From Favolaschia claudopus (lineage: Eukaryota > Basidiomycota > Agaricomycetes > Agaricales > Mycenaceae): a stretch of 64,000 bases of DNA. Positions 10,336 to 21,071 of this stretch are shown here, in pieces. The position numbers were made by a program, and so were the translations under genes. The notes under the pieces were generated by a model. That model did not search any database. It was given only the letters and a program-made list of their open reading frames with translations, and was not told where the DNA came from. The stretch's first letter is position 1, and each line of letters opens with the position of its first letter. Where the stretch lies: contig JAWWNJ010000224.1 of the NCBI GenBank assembly GCA_037176885.1, positions 124,001-188,000 on the forward strand, given 5' to 3'.

Positions 10336-11926
10336 GGTGGTGGAGGCGAGGCGAGGGGCTCGCCGTAGCCATCGTTCGACGGTCGCAGGCTCACCGTGGA
10401 TAGGTAGCCGTATGACACAATATACAAACGCTCCGCGTGCGCAAACGCCGCCTCCTGAGCCCAAGTCTGCAGCAAATCACGCTCCACTCGGTTCTCAAAA
10501 CCGGCTCGTCTCCCAATCTGTCAGTTAGTCGATCGGTCAGCTCATATTCTTCTTACGCTTTCGGCTAAAGCTCACATTTATACACAACTCCAGTGTAGCG
10601 TATCACCAATATCCTCAAGCCTCACGGTTTTGCTGTCGAAGCAGTCGTTGCGCAGATCAAATCAAGCTAACGCGCCCGACCACCCAGGCCTGGGGCTAGC
10701 TGCGCTATGGATGCATGGGCCTACAGGTGCTGGTGTTGCCGCGTCGTCGGGATGCGCTGAGCTGACGCTCTCCCCGTGGCCCGCCGGATTGGGAGCTCAC
10801 ATATTGACTTCTTTCTTGATGCTGGCAGGGGGAGAGTATGGAATAATCGGGTGGAAGATGCTTCCCTTCCCAACTGGTGCTACGACCGCGGCGACGAAAC
10901 GATTGAGCGAGCCAAGGATCGTAAGTATACCGTCTCGCCTCACGGACGTGGATATCTTCTTCGACTCCCAACGTGCCAACCATCGCTCTCGCCGTGTTTC
11001 CTTTTCTCGTTCCCGGATAGAGGATGACCATGGGACTTCAGATTCGCGTATTGCATCCGAAAATGCATTCGTTGGATGAATAGTCCGGAGAATGTGAGGG
11101 TTGACATGTAAGAACAGTGCGTACGCGTCTCTTCTTGTCGCACAATGTTATGCTAACCAGCTTCAATCTGTCGTAAGTAGTCACTATTGCCATCCAGCAC
11201 TGCGTTGGGAACGGACTCTATACCACCTTGAGAGATAGATTCCGCCCTTCTACTATATCATTGGTACACGGCGCGTTCCCTCATGCACCGTCACACGCTT
11301 TGTGTGCTTCCCTGCAATACCTCGCATTACCCACTGCGTTTCGTGCGTGAACTGGGCGAAGGTTGGCGAGACTTCGGTCCCGCATACGAGCATTCCACAT
11401 AGACACCCCGCCTTATTTCAAACCACCTGAAGTATTGGCGCGTCTTCTGTGGATCCGACTGTCGCCATCCGACGCTTGATCATCTCCCGCGTTCCAGCCG
11501 TACTACCCGTTAATCTTTGGGATGTGTAGATGTGGGAGGTTGCGAAAGGGAGGGGATCGCATCATCATGCTGAGGCGTAGCCGCGTATCTCGAGCTATTG
11601 CTGTGGCGCGTCGAGGACCGCTGGTACCCGACCTAGGCGGGCATCTGAAGCTCTAGTATGGCTGATGCAGTCTCCGAGACAATGCCTTTGAGGCGAACTC
11701 ACTCTCACTTTGCATTGAGTGTGTTCGTCGAGGATGTGCCCGTTGTTAGTTAGCTCCTCTCCGCTGCAATTCCTACCTCTTGTATTTGCTTCTGGTGCTA
11801 GTACTGTGCAGAGGGCGAATCTTCAGTACACAGAGCTACATATACATAAACCGTGGGCTTGGAACTGATACGGAGCTCTCGTTCCTATTCTTGCTCTATC
11901 CGTTGGGGAGGGCATGCGGGGTCTCG
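10336..11926. other. arm B spacer with unresolved exon-like segments
   Basis: Homologous to the spacer in arm A. An intron with donor GTAAGAAC at 11108 corresponds to the arm A intron at 3433-3360. The downstream frame stays ambiguous because several frames align. A donor-like GTAAGTAT at about 10921 follows an open stretch (PTGATTAATKRLSEPRIV). No protein family recognised. Confidence 0.3.
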
Positions 11927-11945
11927 TTTTGGCAATATATTTCCC
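11927..11945 (+). promoter_or_regulatory. conserved F-box upstream element
   Basis: TTTTGGCAATATATTTCCC begins 80 bp before the ATG at 12007 and is identical to the copy 1 element. It is followed by CAGAAGTGTCAC, also shared with copy 1. Confidence 0.5.
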
Positions 11946-12006
11946 ATACACAGAAGTGTCACAGCGTGAGTCACGCACCCGATCCACCTCAATTCACCTT
12001 CACTGC

Positions 12007-13562
12007 ATGGATCCAGTCAGCCAGCATACCGACATCGAATCGCCTGCCTCCAATTCTGCTCTCAGAGCTCGACTCACCGAGATAGCCTCCGAAATCGAGG
12101 AATTGTACGCGCAAATCGAGTACCTCAAAACAGCGCGAATATCGGTGGCAAACGCCCTAGACGCCATTGTATACCCCATCCTCACTCTTCCTGTCGAAAT
12201 CACCTCCGAAATATTTATTCACTACTTCAATGAAATCCTTTCGGAAGTAGACGGGCTTCCTCTTTGCAATCTACACGCAGCATGCGACGCCGGGCCTCTG
12301 GTTCTGTCCCAAGTCTGCAGAGCTTGGCGAACTATCGCAATGAATACACCTTCTCTGTGGTGCCGATTCCGCGCAGTGGACGACAACCCTGCTCGGCCAG
12401 AGTGGCGGGAACTCTTTGAATCCTGGCTTTCACGCGCTGGCAATCGAATGCTTTATCTTGACCTTGCTGCTGATGCACGCCAGTTCAGCAATTTATTTCC
12501 GGCAGTCGTCCCATATGCATCCCGGTGGCGGGTCCTCAGATTCTGCATAGGTTGTGATGATAATTGGACATCCATTTCCCCTTTCGTCGACACTGCCAGT
12601 GTTCGGGGAAGAATTCCACTCCTGCACGAATTGGGTGTTTGGTGGGAAGGACCGAGTGACTTTACGACGACGGCCCCCATCACTGCATTCTCTGATGCAC
12701 CCGAACTTCGGAAAGTAACACTAGAATATTTGTGCCCAGAAAAGATCACCCTTCCTTGGGCTCAACTGACGCATCTCACCCTATGCGGTCAGACCTTTGA
12801 GGAAGCTTTTGAGGTTTTACGCCAGACACCCGAAAGACTTGAAGAACTGTCCCTCGATCTGGACGCGGGTGGTCTTCAGGACGCCGTTCCAGTTGATCTG
12901 GGTAATGTGCGTAGGCTGGTGCTTCCCAACACCATGGACTACATTCCAGAAACCCTCTCCTATATCACTCTTCCCAAGCTTCGTGTCCTCGAAATCGGTC
13001 GAATATTCAAGGAGGAAGATGCAGATGCGCTGCTCACGTTTGCCAAACGTTCGCATTGCACCTTGGAAACTGTATCCGTGCCTGGGGACGCGGAGCAACA
13101 TTTGACCATGTACACTCTCGAGTCGGAAGCCATTGGAACGGCTGGTCATGTCAGCGTTCCAGACATCGGCTGGTCTATGGGTGTGCTGGAGCAATTTTTC
13201 AACTGGATCGGTGCCGACTCCGCTTTCTCCAACTTCTTGCCGAATATGCGGTCTTTGCATCTTCCACGTTGCAAAACGGAAGTCTCGTTTGCAGCATTGG
13301 CCGATATGCTTTCGTCGAGGTCATATAACCGCGCTGGGCAACCCAGATTTGAATCGTTCCGCCTCATTCAGATGTACCACCAAAATCCAAATCATGCGAT
13401 AGCTCCTGTAATAGCAGAGCAGCTTCGTGCTTTGATGGACGACGGGCTTGACATTCATATTGAAAGCCTCAACGGAATGGTATGCTGTCGCTCGCGTTTA
13501 TTTGCTTCATATTCTCCGGCTGATTCGTATTACAGGGGTACGGGGAGAAATTTTCGCGCTAG
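12007..13562 (+). CDS. F-box-like protein with N-terminal coiled coil (copy 2)
   Basis: Two exons, join(12007..13479, 13536..13562), 499 aa. Start MDPVSQHTDIES matches copy 1. The coiled coil EIASEIEELYAQIEYLK, the F-box-like core YPILTLPVEITSEIF, VCRAW and the central PEKITLPWAQLTHLTL are all kept, and the first exon is fully open. The 56-nt terminal intron (GTATGC...TTACAG) parallels that of copy 1 and gives a short last exon (GYGEKFSR); without splicing the frame would continue to 13710. It is the outer gene of arm B. I infer that the protein is functional or very recently duplicated. Confidence 0.85.
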
Positions 13563-13875
13563 CTATTGCAAATGTGCATTCAGTATGGGGTGGTGCGGTG
13601 GTAGGGTAGGGGTGACGGGTAGAGTGGCGGGCATTATACGTAACTTTCTAGTGATATTCTCTACGAACACCCACACACCGAAATCCTACCAGTGGCATCC
13701 GCGACAGTAATCCATATACATGCCGTCACTCGACTTGTATGTACCGTCTGGTGTAAGTTTCGGGGTCCCCGTCTGACGTAGAGTACATTTTGGACTTTGG
13801 TCATATCTGATGAACTTCGGACTATGCATGATGTTTCTGGTCATTCCGCCCAGGTACGAGGAGGAACATATCCCG

Positions 13876-13894
13876 TTTTGGCAATACATTTCCC
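13876..13894 (+). promoter_or_regulatory. conserved upstream element before APH-like kinase
   Basis: TTTTGGCAATACATTTCCC, one mismatch from the F-box version, lies 136 bp before the kinase ATG at 14031. The adjacent GGTACGAGGAGGA resembles the flank of F-box copy 3 (GGTACGACGAGGA at about 16271). Confidence 0.45.
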
Positions 13895-14030
13895 ATCTTA
13901 GGATTGCTGTGCTACCGGCCGAACCATCGGACTTGATCGGTTCGCAGGGTTTGTGGGTCCCGTCATCTTGCATTGTGCGAGCATTCCGTCAAGAGCCTCC
14001 GATACTGGTTTGACTCATCGGCAACTGGAC

Positions 14031-15662
14031 ATGGATGCATTTGAGCAACGACTGGCCAGTGGCGAACCTCCCGAGAGTATCGGAATAACCAAAACCGAAT
14101 GGACATCGCTCGTATTCCTCTATAACCATGTGCGTTTCGCTTTCGCGGAGTAAGTTCAAGGTTAAGATTTTCTGAGACAGGATGCCTGCCTTCTGGGAGC
14201 AGTTGAACAATTGTTCTCTTGCTTGCTCGGCAGGGGCCCCGAGCTTCGTCAAATTCTCTCGTCTTTCGATTTGCAAGCACTTCAAGCTCGAGCTTCAAAG
14301 GTGTTGAACAAGAATTGTGAAGATATACACCTCTTGGCTGTGGGCGGATACAATATGGTACGTAGGATTGTTGTTGTCGATTGTGAAGCAATGCTAATCT
14401 GTCGCAAGGTGTTTTTACTGCTGTTCGACGACGGTACAGACATTGTGGCGAGGCTGAGAGACCCAGGCGAAGGCATTGGCAACCGGGATCACAGCACGAC
14501 TCCCAGAGGAAATTGCTGCTAGATTTGTTTCTGAGGTTATTTCGCGCCTTTTTGACTTTTTTCTGTGTCTGACACTCGAAGAAGGTCGCTACGCTGCGCT
14601 TTCTCAATAAGAATGTTTCTATACCTGTGCCCACTCTGTACGACTGGGACAGCGAGTGGACTAATGCTATTCGTGCTCCGTATATGCTAATGCAACGAGT
14701 GCGTTCTCTGTGCCATCTGTCTCCGACTCGCTTTGGACCAATGCATATATGATTAGATTTCAGGGTACCTCTTGAGAGACTTGCGTATCACGTCCGCTGG
14801 CTGGGAAAAACTCGCTGCTCAAGTCGCCGGATTTGAAGCCAAAATTTGCAATCACCCATTGCGCTCGATAGGTTCTTTAATCGATCCCGATGGCAGTATT
14901 GGACCCATTGTCGAATCATGCACCTCCGACCATATGCCGAGCGGCAAAGGCCCTTTTTCCTCTTCAAAGGAATACCTGCTCTGTTACGTGGATCGCATTC
15001 TTGACGAGTTGAAAGACTTGAATCGCTACATCACTGGTCGTACCCACTGTAGTAAGATGAATGGTGGTGTGGACGCGCTTCCCGCCGCATATGCACAGCA
15101 GTGGTTCCACCTTTTACGCAATGCTCTCGCCAAATTGCCCGATGAACTGCCTCGGCACCGGGACCTCTTCCGGCTGGCTCACTACGACTTCAACGAGAAC
15201 AACCTTCTGTTCTCTGTTTCGTCTCCTGACAACCCTACGATCGTCGGTATTTTGGACTGGGAGGGGACACGGGTAGTTCCGGCGTGGGATGGACGCAAAG
15301 GCTGCAATATTTCGTGGATCTTAAATATTGTTTGCAATTCGAGGCACGACCAGTCCGAGCGAAACAATTTACTCAAGATTTACAATAATGTGTTGTCCAC
15401 CACTGGTCGGAAGTTAGGTTGGTCTCCCTTGTGTTTCGAGCATTTGGTCGGATTGTTGGCTACGCCAATCATCATTTTGTCTCAAGAGCAACTTCACACC
15501 CGATTTTTATCTTGGTTCGATGAGGCGGAAGCTGCAAGCGAAGAGTTGTACAAAGCGGAGTTGGAGGCTTTTCGTTCTTTGAAACTGTTCATTGATGCTC
15601 AACACTTTGAGGTCGGTACTTGTTTGTCTGGCGGAGGCTTACTGAGCATGTCCCATGTATAG
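14031..15662 (+). pseudogene. APH-family (aminoglycoside/choline kinase-like) phosphotransferase, one-base frameshift
   Basis: Exons are 14031..14129, 14181..14357, 14409..14535, 14585..14698 and 14757..15662, with introns of 49-58 nt. Read in order: VGGYNM (nucleotide-binding region), VFLLLFDDGTDIVARLRDPG, SEVATLRFLN...IPVPTLYDWDSE, APYMLMQRISGYLLRDL, the catalytic-loop equivalent RLAHYDFNENNLLF (HxDxxxxN) and GILDWEGTRVVPAWD (metal-binding DWE). This is the fungal protein-kinase-like APH fold; the substrate is unknown. Exon 3 is 127 nt, one base too many, so frame is lost between RDPGEG and ITARLPEEIAARFVSE. The final 302-codon exon is intact and holds the catalytic loop. It could be a recent pseudogene or an assembly error. 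Confidence 0.7.
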
Positions 15663-16293
15663 TGAATCCAGGATTTCATACAATCGGCATTTGGAGGATC
15701 TTTTCTTTCAAGATTCTGCACGAATTCGAAGGTCTTTCGGTTGACCAGCATTTCTCCCTTCTCCCCGTTTGTCCGAGTTACCTTTCGGTGGTGAAGCGCG
15801 AATCATGAGATCGTAGTGGCTGGAAATGTGCTCGTCGACGCGTTCTCCCCGCGGACGGATGGCTCTGCTGCAAGATCGGATATGCAATGTACAGCGACGG
15901 CAAGGACTTACTGCTGCATTTCTCTGCGGCTTGGGTCTCCTTCCATCTTTGTTTTGGGTATCTCTGCAAGGTAGCGGGGGGCCGCGAGATGTATGGTGCC
16001 TTGGCTACACGCATGAAGATCACGGAACCCGACACCGTTGAATAGCGACGGAATTGGCCTTGGCGAGCACTCTGATCTTTACTTTGATATCATTATTATT
16101 ATAGACCAGCGTGCGTTGGAGTAATGGGCGGCCAGCCGTAGATGTCTCCATAGAACTCGGCCTCTGAGTCTTATGCATCGTCTGTTCAACGTATAATGCC
16201 TCAATCAAATTGCCTTATACCTAGTAGAACCGACACTTGGGTTCTGGCGTGTGTTTCGTCATTTTGTGCCGGTACGACGAGGAGAGGATTCCT
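15663..16293. other. intergenic
   Basis: Between the kinase and F-box copy 3. I see no supported gene; only short unlike frames occur. Confidence 0.35.
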
Positions 16294-16312
16294 TTTTGGC
16301 AATAGATTTCCT
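16294..16312 (+). promoter_or_regulatory. conserved F-box upstream element (variant)
   Basis: TTTTGGCAATAGATTTCCT lies 66 bp before the ATG at 16360, two mismatches from the element of copies 1 and 2. Confidence 0.45.
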
Positions 16313-16359
16313 ATATTCGGAAGGTGTCATGGACTGAGTCACACATCAAAGCCTTTCTC

Positions 16360-17870
16360 ATGGATGCGACGAACCAAAAGGACAAGCTTACCTTTCCAAC
16401 GAACTCTTGGCTGAGGGTTCGTCTCGCTGAGATCGACACCCAACTTGGGCAATTGCAGAGCGCTGAACTCGAATCCGATAACCATGAAATCAAACGCCTC
16501 GAAGTGGAGCGGAACGTGGTGGCAGAGGTCCTAAATTCCATCGTATACCCTATACTCTCCCTTCCTGTTGAGATTACTTCCGACATATTCTATCACCATC
16601 TCAATCAGCTCTTCAAAGGACCACGGGATGAGCTTCCTCTGGTCGATCTGGACAAGGCGACCATTGCTGGTCCCCTCGTCTTGTCCCACGTGTGCAGCAC
16701 CTGGCGATCCATCGCAATTGATATGCCTTCCTTGTGGTGTCGCGTGCGAGACACATCTCGTGTGGCAGACCGGCGCAAACTACTCGAATATTGGCTGCCA
16801 CGTACCCGTGGAAATATGCTGTATCTCGATATTGCTTCGGATCCAAGCCAGACTGCGCGTCTGTTCCAAACCGTCGCTCAATATTCGCATTGCTGGCGCG
16901 CCTTCAGCTGCTCTCTACAGTTCCCTGTGTCTTTTCGAATCGACACTGTCTACGGTCGTATTCCACTCCTACAGACTCTCGAGATATACAGGGAACTCAC
17001 GAGCTCTGAAAGCACACACATCACGGTGTTCTCAGATGCGCCTGAGCTTCGAAAGGTCCAGCTCCGGTACTTTGAACAGAGTGGATTTCCCTCCCATGGG
17101 CTCAACTAACAAATCTTACTCTCCGGGGCGTGAGCTTCGCCTCTGCCACCGAGGCACTACGACTCACTCCGAAACTTCAAGAGCTCACCATAGACCCGTA
17201 TAAACCCGATTCCTTCCAACGTAGTCCCCCACCCCCTATCATCCTACGTCACGTCCGCAAGCTTTGCCTCCTCAACGCCCACTGCGAGACCTGGAACTTC
17301 CTTCCCTATATCACACTTCCGGGTCTTCAAACCCTCGACATCACCTCGGAAATGGCACAGGAGGGCGATAGAGAAATGCTCATCGCCTTTCTCGACCGTT
17401 CGCAATGCGCCCTGGAATCTATATCTTTCTTTGGCTTCGAATGTGGTCCGATCTCCGCTCTAGAATCCATGACTATGCGCAATGTCAGTAAAGTCGGCAT
17501 TTTTTCTTTGTGGTGGGGTACGAAGAAACTGAAGCAGTTCTTCGCGCGAATCGCCTCTGATTCGACCTTCTTGCCAAATCTGCAGTCGCTTGAGATTGCA
17601 CAATCCTTAAGCTTCGCTCATGATCACACACTGTATGCAGAAGTAGCTGAGATGCTTTCTGCGAGGTGGTATGATCGAGGCGACGCGGCGAGACTCCGTT
17701 TTTTCCGAATGGCGTGCAAAAATGGAAGCGCAGACTCGATCCCTCATGCCTCCGTGGATGCAGTGCTTCGTAGGTTAATGGATGACGGTCTCGAGATCCG
17801 TATTGAGAGTGTTAATAAACGCGGGGAGGGGGGAGTTTTTGTGAATGACTCTTTTAACTGTGGGGGATAA
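16360..17870 (+). pseudogene. F-box-like protein, copy 3 (single frameshift)
   Basis: The start MDATNQKDKLTF leads into a coiled coil (RLAEIDTQLGQLQSAELESD), the F-box-like core YPILSLPVEITSDIF and LSHVCSTWRSIAIDMPSLWC. At about 17080 the frame breaks: the family-typical WISLPWAQLTNLTL follows in another phase, consistent with loss of one base. The second frame then stays open to 17870 with leucine-rich segments (LPYITLPGLQTLDIT) and the family C terminus (MDDGLEIRIESVNK). Only one lesion is visible, so it is either a young pseudogene or an assembly artefact. More divergent from copies 1 and 2 than they are from each other. Confidence 0.7.
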
Positions 17871-18012
17871 CTCGGTCATACTCATAAGTAGGGTCAATTG
17901 TAGCCTGTTGTGTGATGGTGTGGAAGCATAAGTGCTCTTTAAAGAAGCTAGATATTGTTGCTCCGGAAGAAAATACGAGATTTGTGAGTGGGGGAACGGG
18001 GACTGTGACCCG

Positions 18013-18031
18013 ATTTGGCAATATCTTTCCC
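18013..18031 (+). promoter_or_regulatory. conserved F-box upstream element (variant)
   Basis: ATTTGGCAATATCTTTCCC lies 67 bp before the ATG at 18098. It is followed by a GCCACGTGGCGCACAACAG stretch shared with F-box copy 7, where it flanks an insertion. Confidence 0.45.
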
Positions 18032-18097
18032 ATATCGGGGCACTCATGCCACGTGGCGCACAACAGCTCACTACGTCTTCCGAGTCACCTCCACCTC

Positions 18098-19561
18098 ATG
18101 AATCCAGCGAATCAGCCTGCAAATGTCATCGTCAATCTTTCCAACTCTGCACTAAGAGTTCGTCTCGCCGGAATCGACTCCGAAATTGAGAAATTGCAGG
18201 CGCAAATTCATCGTTTGCAGACGACAAGAAAACCGATAGCAGGCGCCCTGGATGCCATCATCTACCCCATACTCAGCCTTCCGGTCGAGATTACATCAGA
18301 AATATTCAAACAACATCTCATACAAGTTTTCGGGAACCCCTCTGAAGCAGATGTGCTTCCGCTCGTCGATTTAGCTGGTGCGCGGGACGGCGGACCTCTC
18401 CTTTTGTCGCATGTCTGCAGAGCTTGGAGGTCCATAGCGCTGAACATGCCTTCGCTGTGGTCTCGTGTGCGTGTATCGTCCTCCGAGACGGATCCTTCAG
18501 ACTGGCAGGCCCGGGAACTCCTCCAATGCTGGCTTGCGCGCGCGGGCAATCAGTTGCTGGACTTGGATCTGACTGCTGGGTTTGACCAGAACCAAACCAC
18601 TCGTTTATTCTCGACGGTAGCTCCATACTCCTCACAGTGGCGTAGCTTTCAATGCTACTGGACAGATCCGTTTTCAATTCCAATTGATATCATTCGGAGT
18701 CGGATTCCGCACCTGTGCGAATTGAAAGTTTGGAGTAAAACCGAAGACGTGAGCCCTGGTAGTCCAGAGATTCCCCTTATCACAGCATTCTCCGACGCCC
18801 CAAACCTTCGAAAAGTGGCGCTCAAATACTTACCACCAAAGTCCATCTCGCTTCCTTGGGCTCAACTTACGCATTTCGATCTAGACGGCCAGACCGTGCC
18901 CCAAGGTATTCAAGCGCTGCATCAGACTCCGAACCTCCAACAACTGTCCCTCGACCTCGACGGGGCTTCTGGTGGGGCTCAGCTAACACCAGTGGTCCTA
19001 CGCCATGTTCAGAACCTTTCCCTTCCAAACGTAGACGACAAAGTCATGAGATACCTTAGGTATCTCATCCTCCCGGGCCTCAAGACTCTGTATGTCTATT
19101 CGATATTTCAAGGGCGGCGTAACGCAACGGCGCTCCTCGGCATGCTTGAACATTCACGCAGCACCGTGGAAACCATGTCCATGTTTTGCACCTACGACTT
19201 TGCAATCCTTGTCTTGGCTTACATGGATCATGCCAGTCGGCTTGAACTGAAACCCACACGCTGGTCATCGAGCCATCTCGCACAGTTCTTCGCCCGACTT
19301 ACTTCTGATTCCAAGTTTTTGCCAAACATTCGCTCTATTCACATTTCGAATTGCGGGGCCGTCATACCATACGCTGAGCTGGTCAGCATGCTTACTGCCA
19401 GGTTTCATAATCGCCAGGCAAATGAGGCAAAGCTCGAATCGTTCCACCTCATCCGCAGCTCAGGAGAAGTAGATGAAATTCCAAGTCTGAGGGTCGAAGA
19501 TCCGCTTCGTGGTTTGAGGAACGCGGGGCTCGATATTCACATCAAGAGGTTGAACAAATGA
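18098..19561 (+). CDS. F-box-like protein, copy 4
   Basis: Single open exon, 487 aa. Start MNPANQPANVIVNLS as in copy 7 (MNPANHRADVIVNLS). Coiled coil IDSEIEKLQAQIHRLQTTRK, F-box-like core YPILSLPVEITSEIF, LLLSHVCRAWRSIALNMPSL, and central PPKSISLPWAQLTHFDL. It stops at KRLNK, directly before the position where copy 7 continues through an intron into an acidic tail, so the tail exon is probably lost through the TGA at 19559. The nearest relative in the window is copy 7, on the opposite strand 17 kb away. Likely functional. Confidence 0.85.
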   Translation: MNPANQPANVIVNLSNSALRVRLAGIDSEIEKLQAQIHRLQTTRKPIAGALDAIIYPILSLPVEITSEIFKQHLIQVFGNPSEADVLPLVDLAGARDGGPLLLSHVCRAWRSIALNMPSLWSRVRVSSSETDPSDWQARELLQCWLARAGNQLLDLDLTAGFDQNQTTRLFSTVAPYSSQWRSFQCYWTDPFSIPIDIIRSRIPHLCELKVWSKTEDVSPGSPEIPLITAFSDAPNLRKVALKYLPPKSISLPWAQLTHFDLDGQTVPQGIQALHQTPNLQQLSLDLDGASGGAQLTPVVLRHVQNLSLPNVDDKVMRYLRYLILPGLKTLYVYSIFQGRRNATALLGMLEHSRSTVETMSMFCTYDFAILVLAYMDHASRLELKPTRWSSSHLAQFFARLTSDSKFLPNIRSIHISNCGAVIPYAELVSMLTARFHNRQANEAKLESFHLIRSSGEVDEIPSLRVEDPLRGLRNAGLDIHIKRLNK

Positions 19562-19960
19562 AAGACCGCGGTGAGTCATCTTCTTTCTTCCTTTTTTTAC
19601 TTCACACTTCTCATTCGATTTGGGGATCAAGACTTTGACTGAGGACTCTCGTTCAACTCAAGAGACCTGTAGACTGCGAGATCCCTGTTGCAGAGAGATG
19701 GTCGACTGCTTGTCGACTGCTGCCGCTATCGGGACAAGGATGAAGCGTGGGAGGTTGGTGGGAGGTGGAAAGAAACGAAATTTGGGTCAAGATTGTGACA
19801 TCTTCGCCGCCGTTTTGGCCTCTAAGCCCTCAAAATCAGCAGAATGTTGCCATATAGCTCCTGGCAGACTAGAGAGAGGGATGAAATGGTAGGCTATATA
19901 TACAGTCCGATGGTTGGAGATTCTACACTTGGTGAATCGTTGTGCATACATAGGCCTAGA
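19562..19960. other. intergenic 3' flank
   Basis: 3' flank of F-box copy 4. It contains a remnant of the terminal intron (GTGAGTCATC... similar to the copy 7 intron). No other feature supported. Confidence 0.35.
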
Positions 19961-20345
19961 CTAATAGGCCAAAAAGTGTCTACGAGTATTCCAAACGTAA
20001 AACGAGGCTATGGTAAGTGAAACGATGGGAGAGAGACTGGCCGCCCTGTCTTGAGCCAGTGCGGTCAGAAACTCCTTAACCTTGGCCGCATACAGCTGCT
20101 CAAGCCTCTGCACACAACCGAGCAGATCAAGAACAACGCGTGCATGCGTTCCGCCCATCCCGATGAGGACGTCGGCAGCGATGGCCGCGCCTCCTGCTAG
20201 ATTTACCGTTCCCGCTTCCACATCACAGGCGATGACTTTCGTGTCGAGGAGGAGTTTGGCTGGAGGCGATGCAATCCGTCATGCGGAGACGGTTTCGTCT
20301 GTTGCAAGGCGACGCGGTTCTCGATGGAGGTCGTCCGGCAATCAT
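19961..20345 (-). pseudogene. FAD monooxygenase fragment joined to foreign sequence
   Basis: On the minus strand, about 20125-20345 matches the middle exon of FAD monooxygenase copy 1: the AGGAGGAGTTTGGCTGGAGG stretch and the translation AGTVNLAGGAAIAADVLIGMGG are recognisable. The N-terminal Rossmann part and the C-terminal half are absent. The same frame continues without a stop into an unrelated segment (LLGCVQRLEQLYAAKVKEFL, to 19961), which resembles a segment at 39484-39545 on the plus strand downstream of the second Cys-repeat gene. I read this as a recombination scar that makes a chimeric open frame, not a functional enzyme. Confidence 0.6.
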
Positions 20346-21000
20346 ATGCCCTAGTCCTCTGGGTCTTGCACTTGACATCGAATCTGGGGCCATTAAGGCA
20401 ACGCCAAACTGGCGAGTATTTGTGGTAGTTGGAGGCATATATAATATATTACGAGCGCAGGGTCCGCTGCGTCGAGGGCTACCAGTGGGAACGCGCCGCG
20501 TAAGTATGCACGAATGGCGAGCCGGCTGCATTGACTCGGGATGCGCGTCTAGCTGCATTTGGAGTGTCTTCATGCGCGCATGCAGTGAAGATCTAGAACG
20601 TAGAGCTTTTGGGGTGCTCGATCTCCTGAATGCGGTGAGTCGACACTGGACTGGAATCGGAATGGGGGACGAGGGACGAAGATAGAGGAGGGAAATACTG
20701 TTGAGGTAGCGGAAGAAAAGGTGCGCTGCGAGATTGTAAAGTGTGGCCCTGTCGACCGTGGTGGATGGTCTCGGGATACACTGTACCGGTGTCATGCCTA
20801 GGCCGTGCATCGAATGAGTTGCAGCGTGTCTCCACGAAGGAGTTCAGGCATTTGCAGCTGAGGAGGGTAGGATGAAGCGGGTTGCGATGTATGCGGGAAA
20901 TTGAGATGGACGAGGTCAAGCTAATCGTCGTGTCGCCCGATAGGAGTTCTTGCGGGTGAATACTGTTGGTGTCGCGTGTAGCGTATGAGATAATTCAAAG
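20346..21000 (-). other. decayed hypothetical gene downstream of Cys-repeat protein 1
   Basis: Related to 38700-39392 on the plus strand. Recognisable shared pieces are a CCCGCAAGAACT stretch and the translation NSISLLYLRPSSPIPIPV, which resembles NISLLYLRPPSPIPIPV at about 39045. Frames are interrupted here. Family unknown. Confidence 0.35.
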
Positions 21001-21071
21001 ACGGTGACTGCTGATAGAGGGTCAATCAGACGAAGGTAACTCAGAAGAAACACTTGGGGGACACGTACAGA

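Larger units (their letters stand above)
9222..13480 (+). repeat. inverted duplication, arm B
   Basis: Plus-strand counterpart of arm A (828-5715). It contains the second Rho-like GTPase copy, the matching spacer and F-box copy 2. Homology ends close to the last intron of the F-box gene (about 13480), after which the two arms differ. Confidence 0.75.

Noticed and set aside
13480..13710. Read-through C-terminal extension of F-box copy 2
   Set aside because: A canonical intron with a parallel in copy 1 removes it, and the extension resembles no paralogue.
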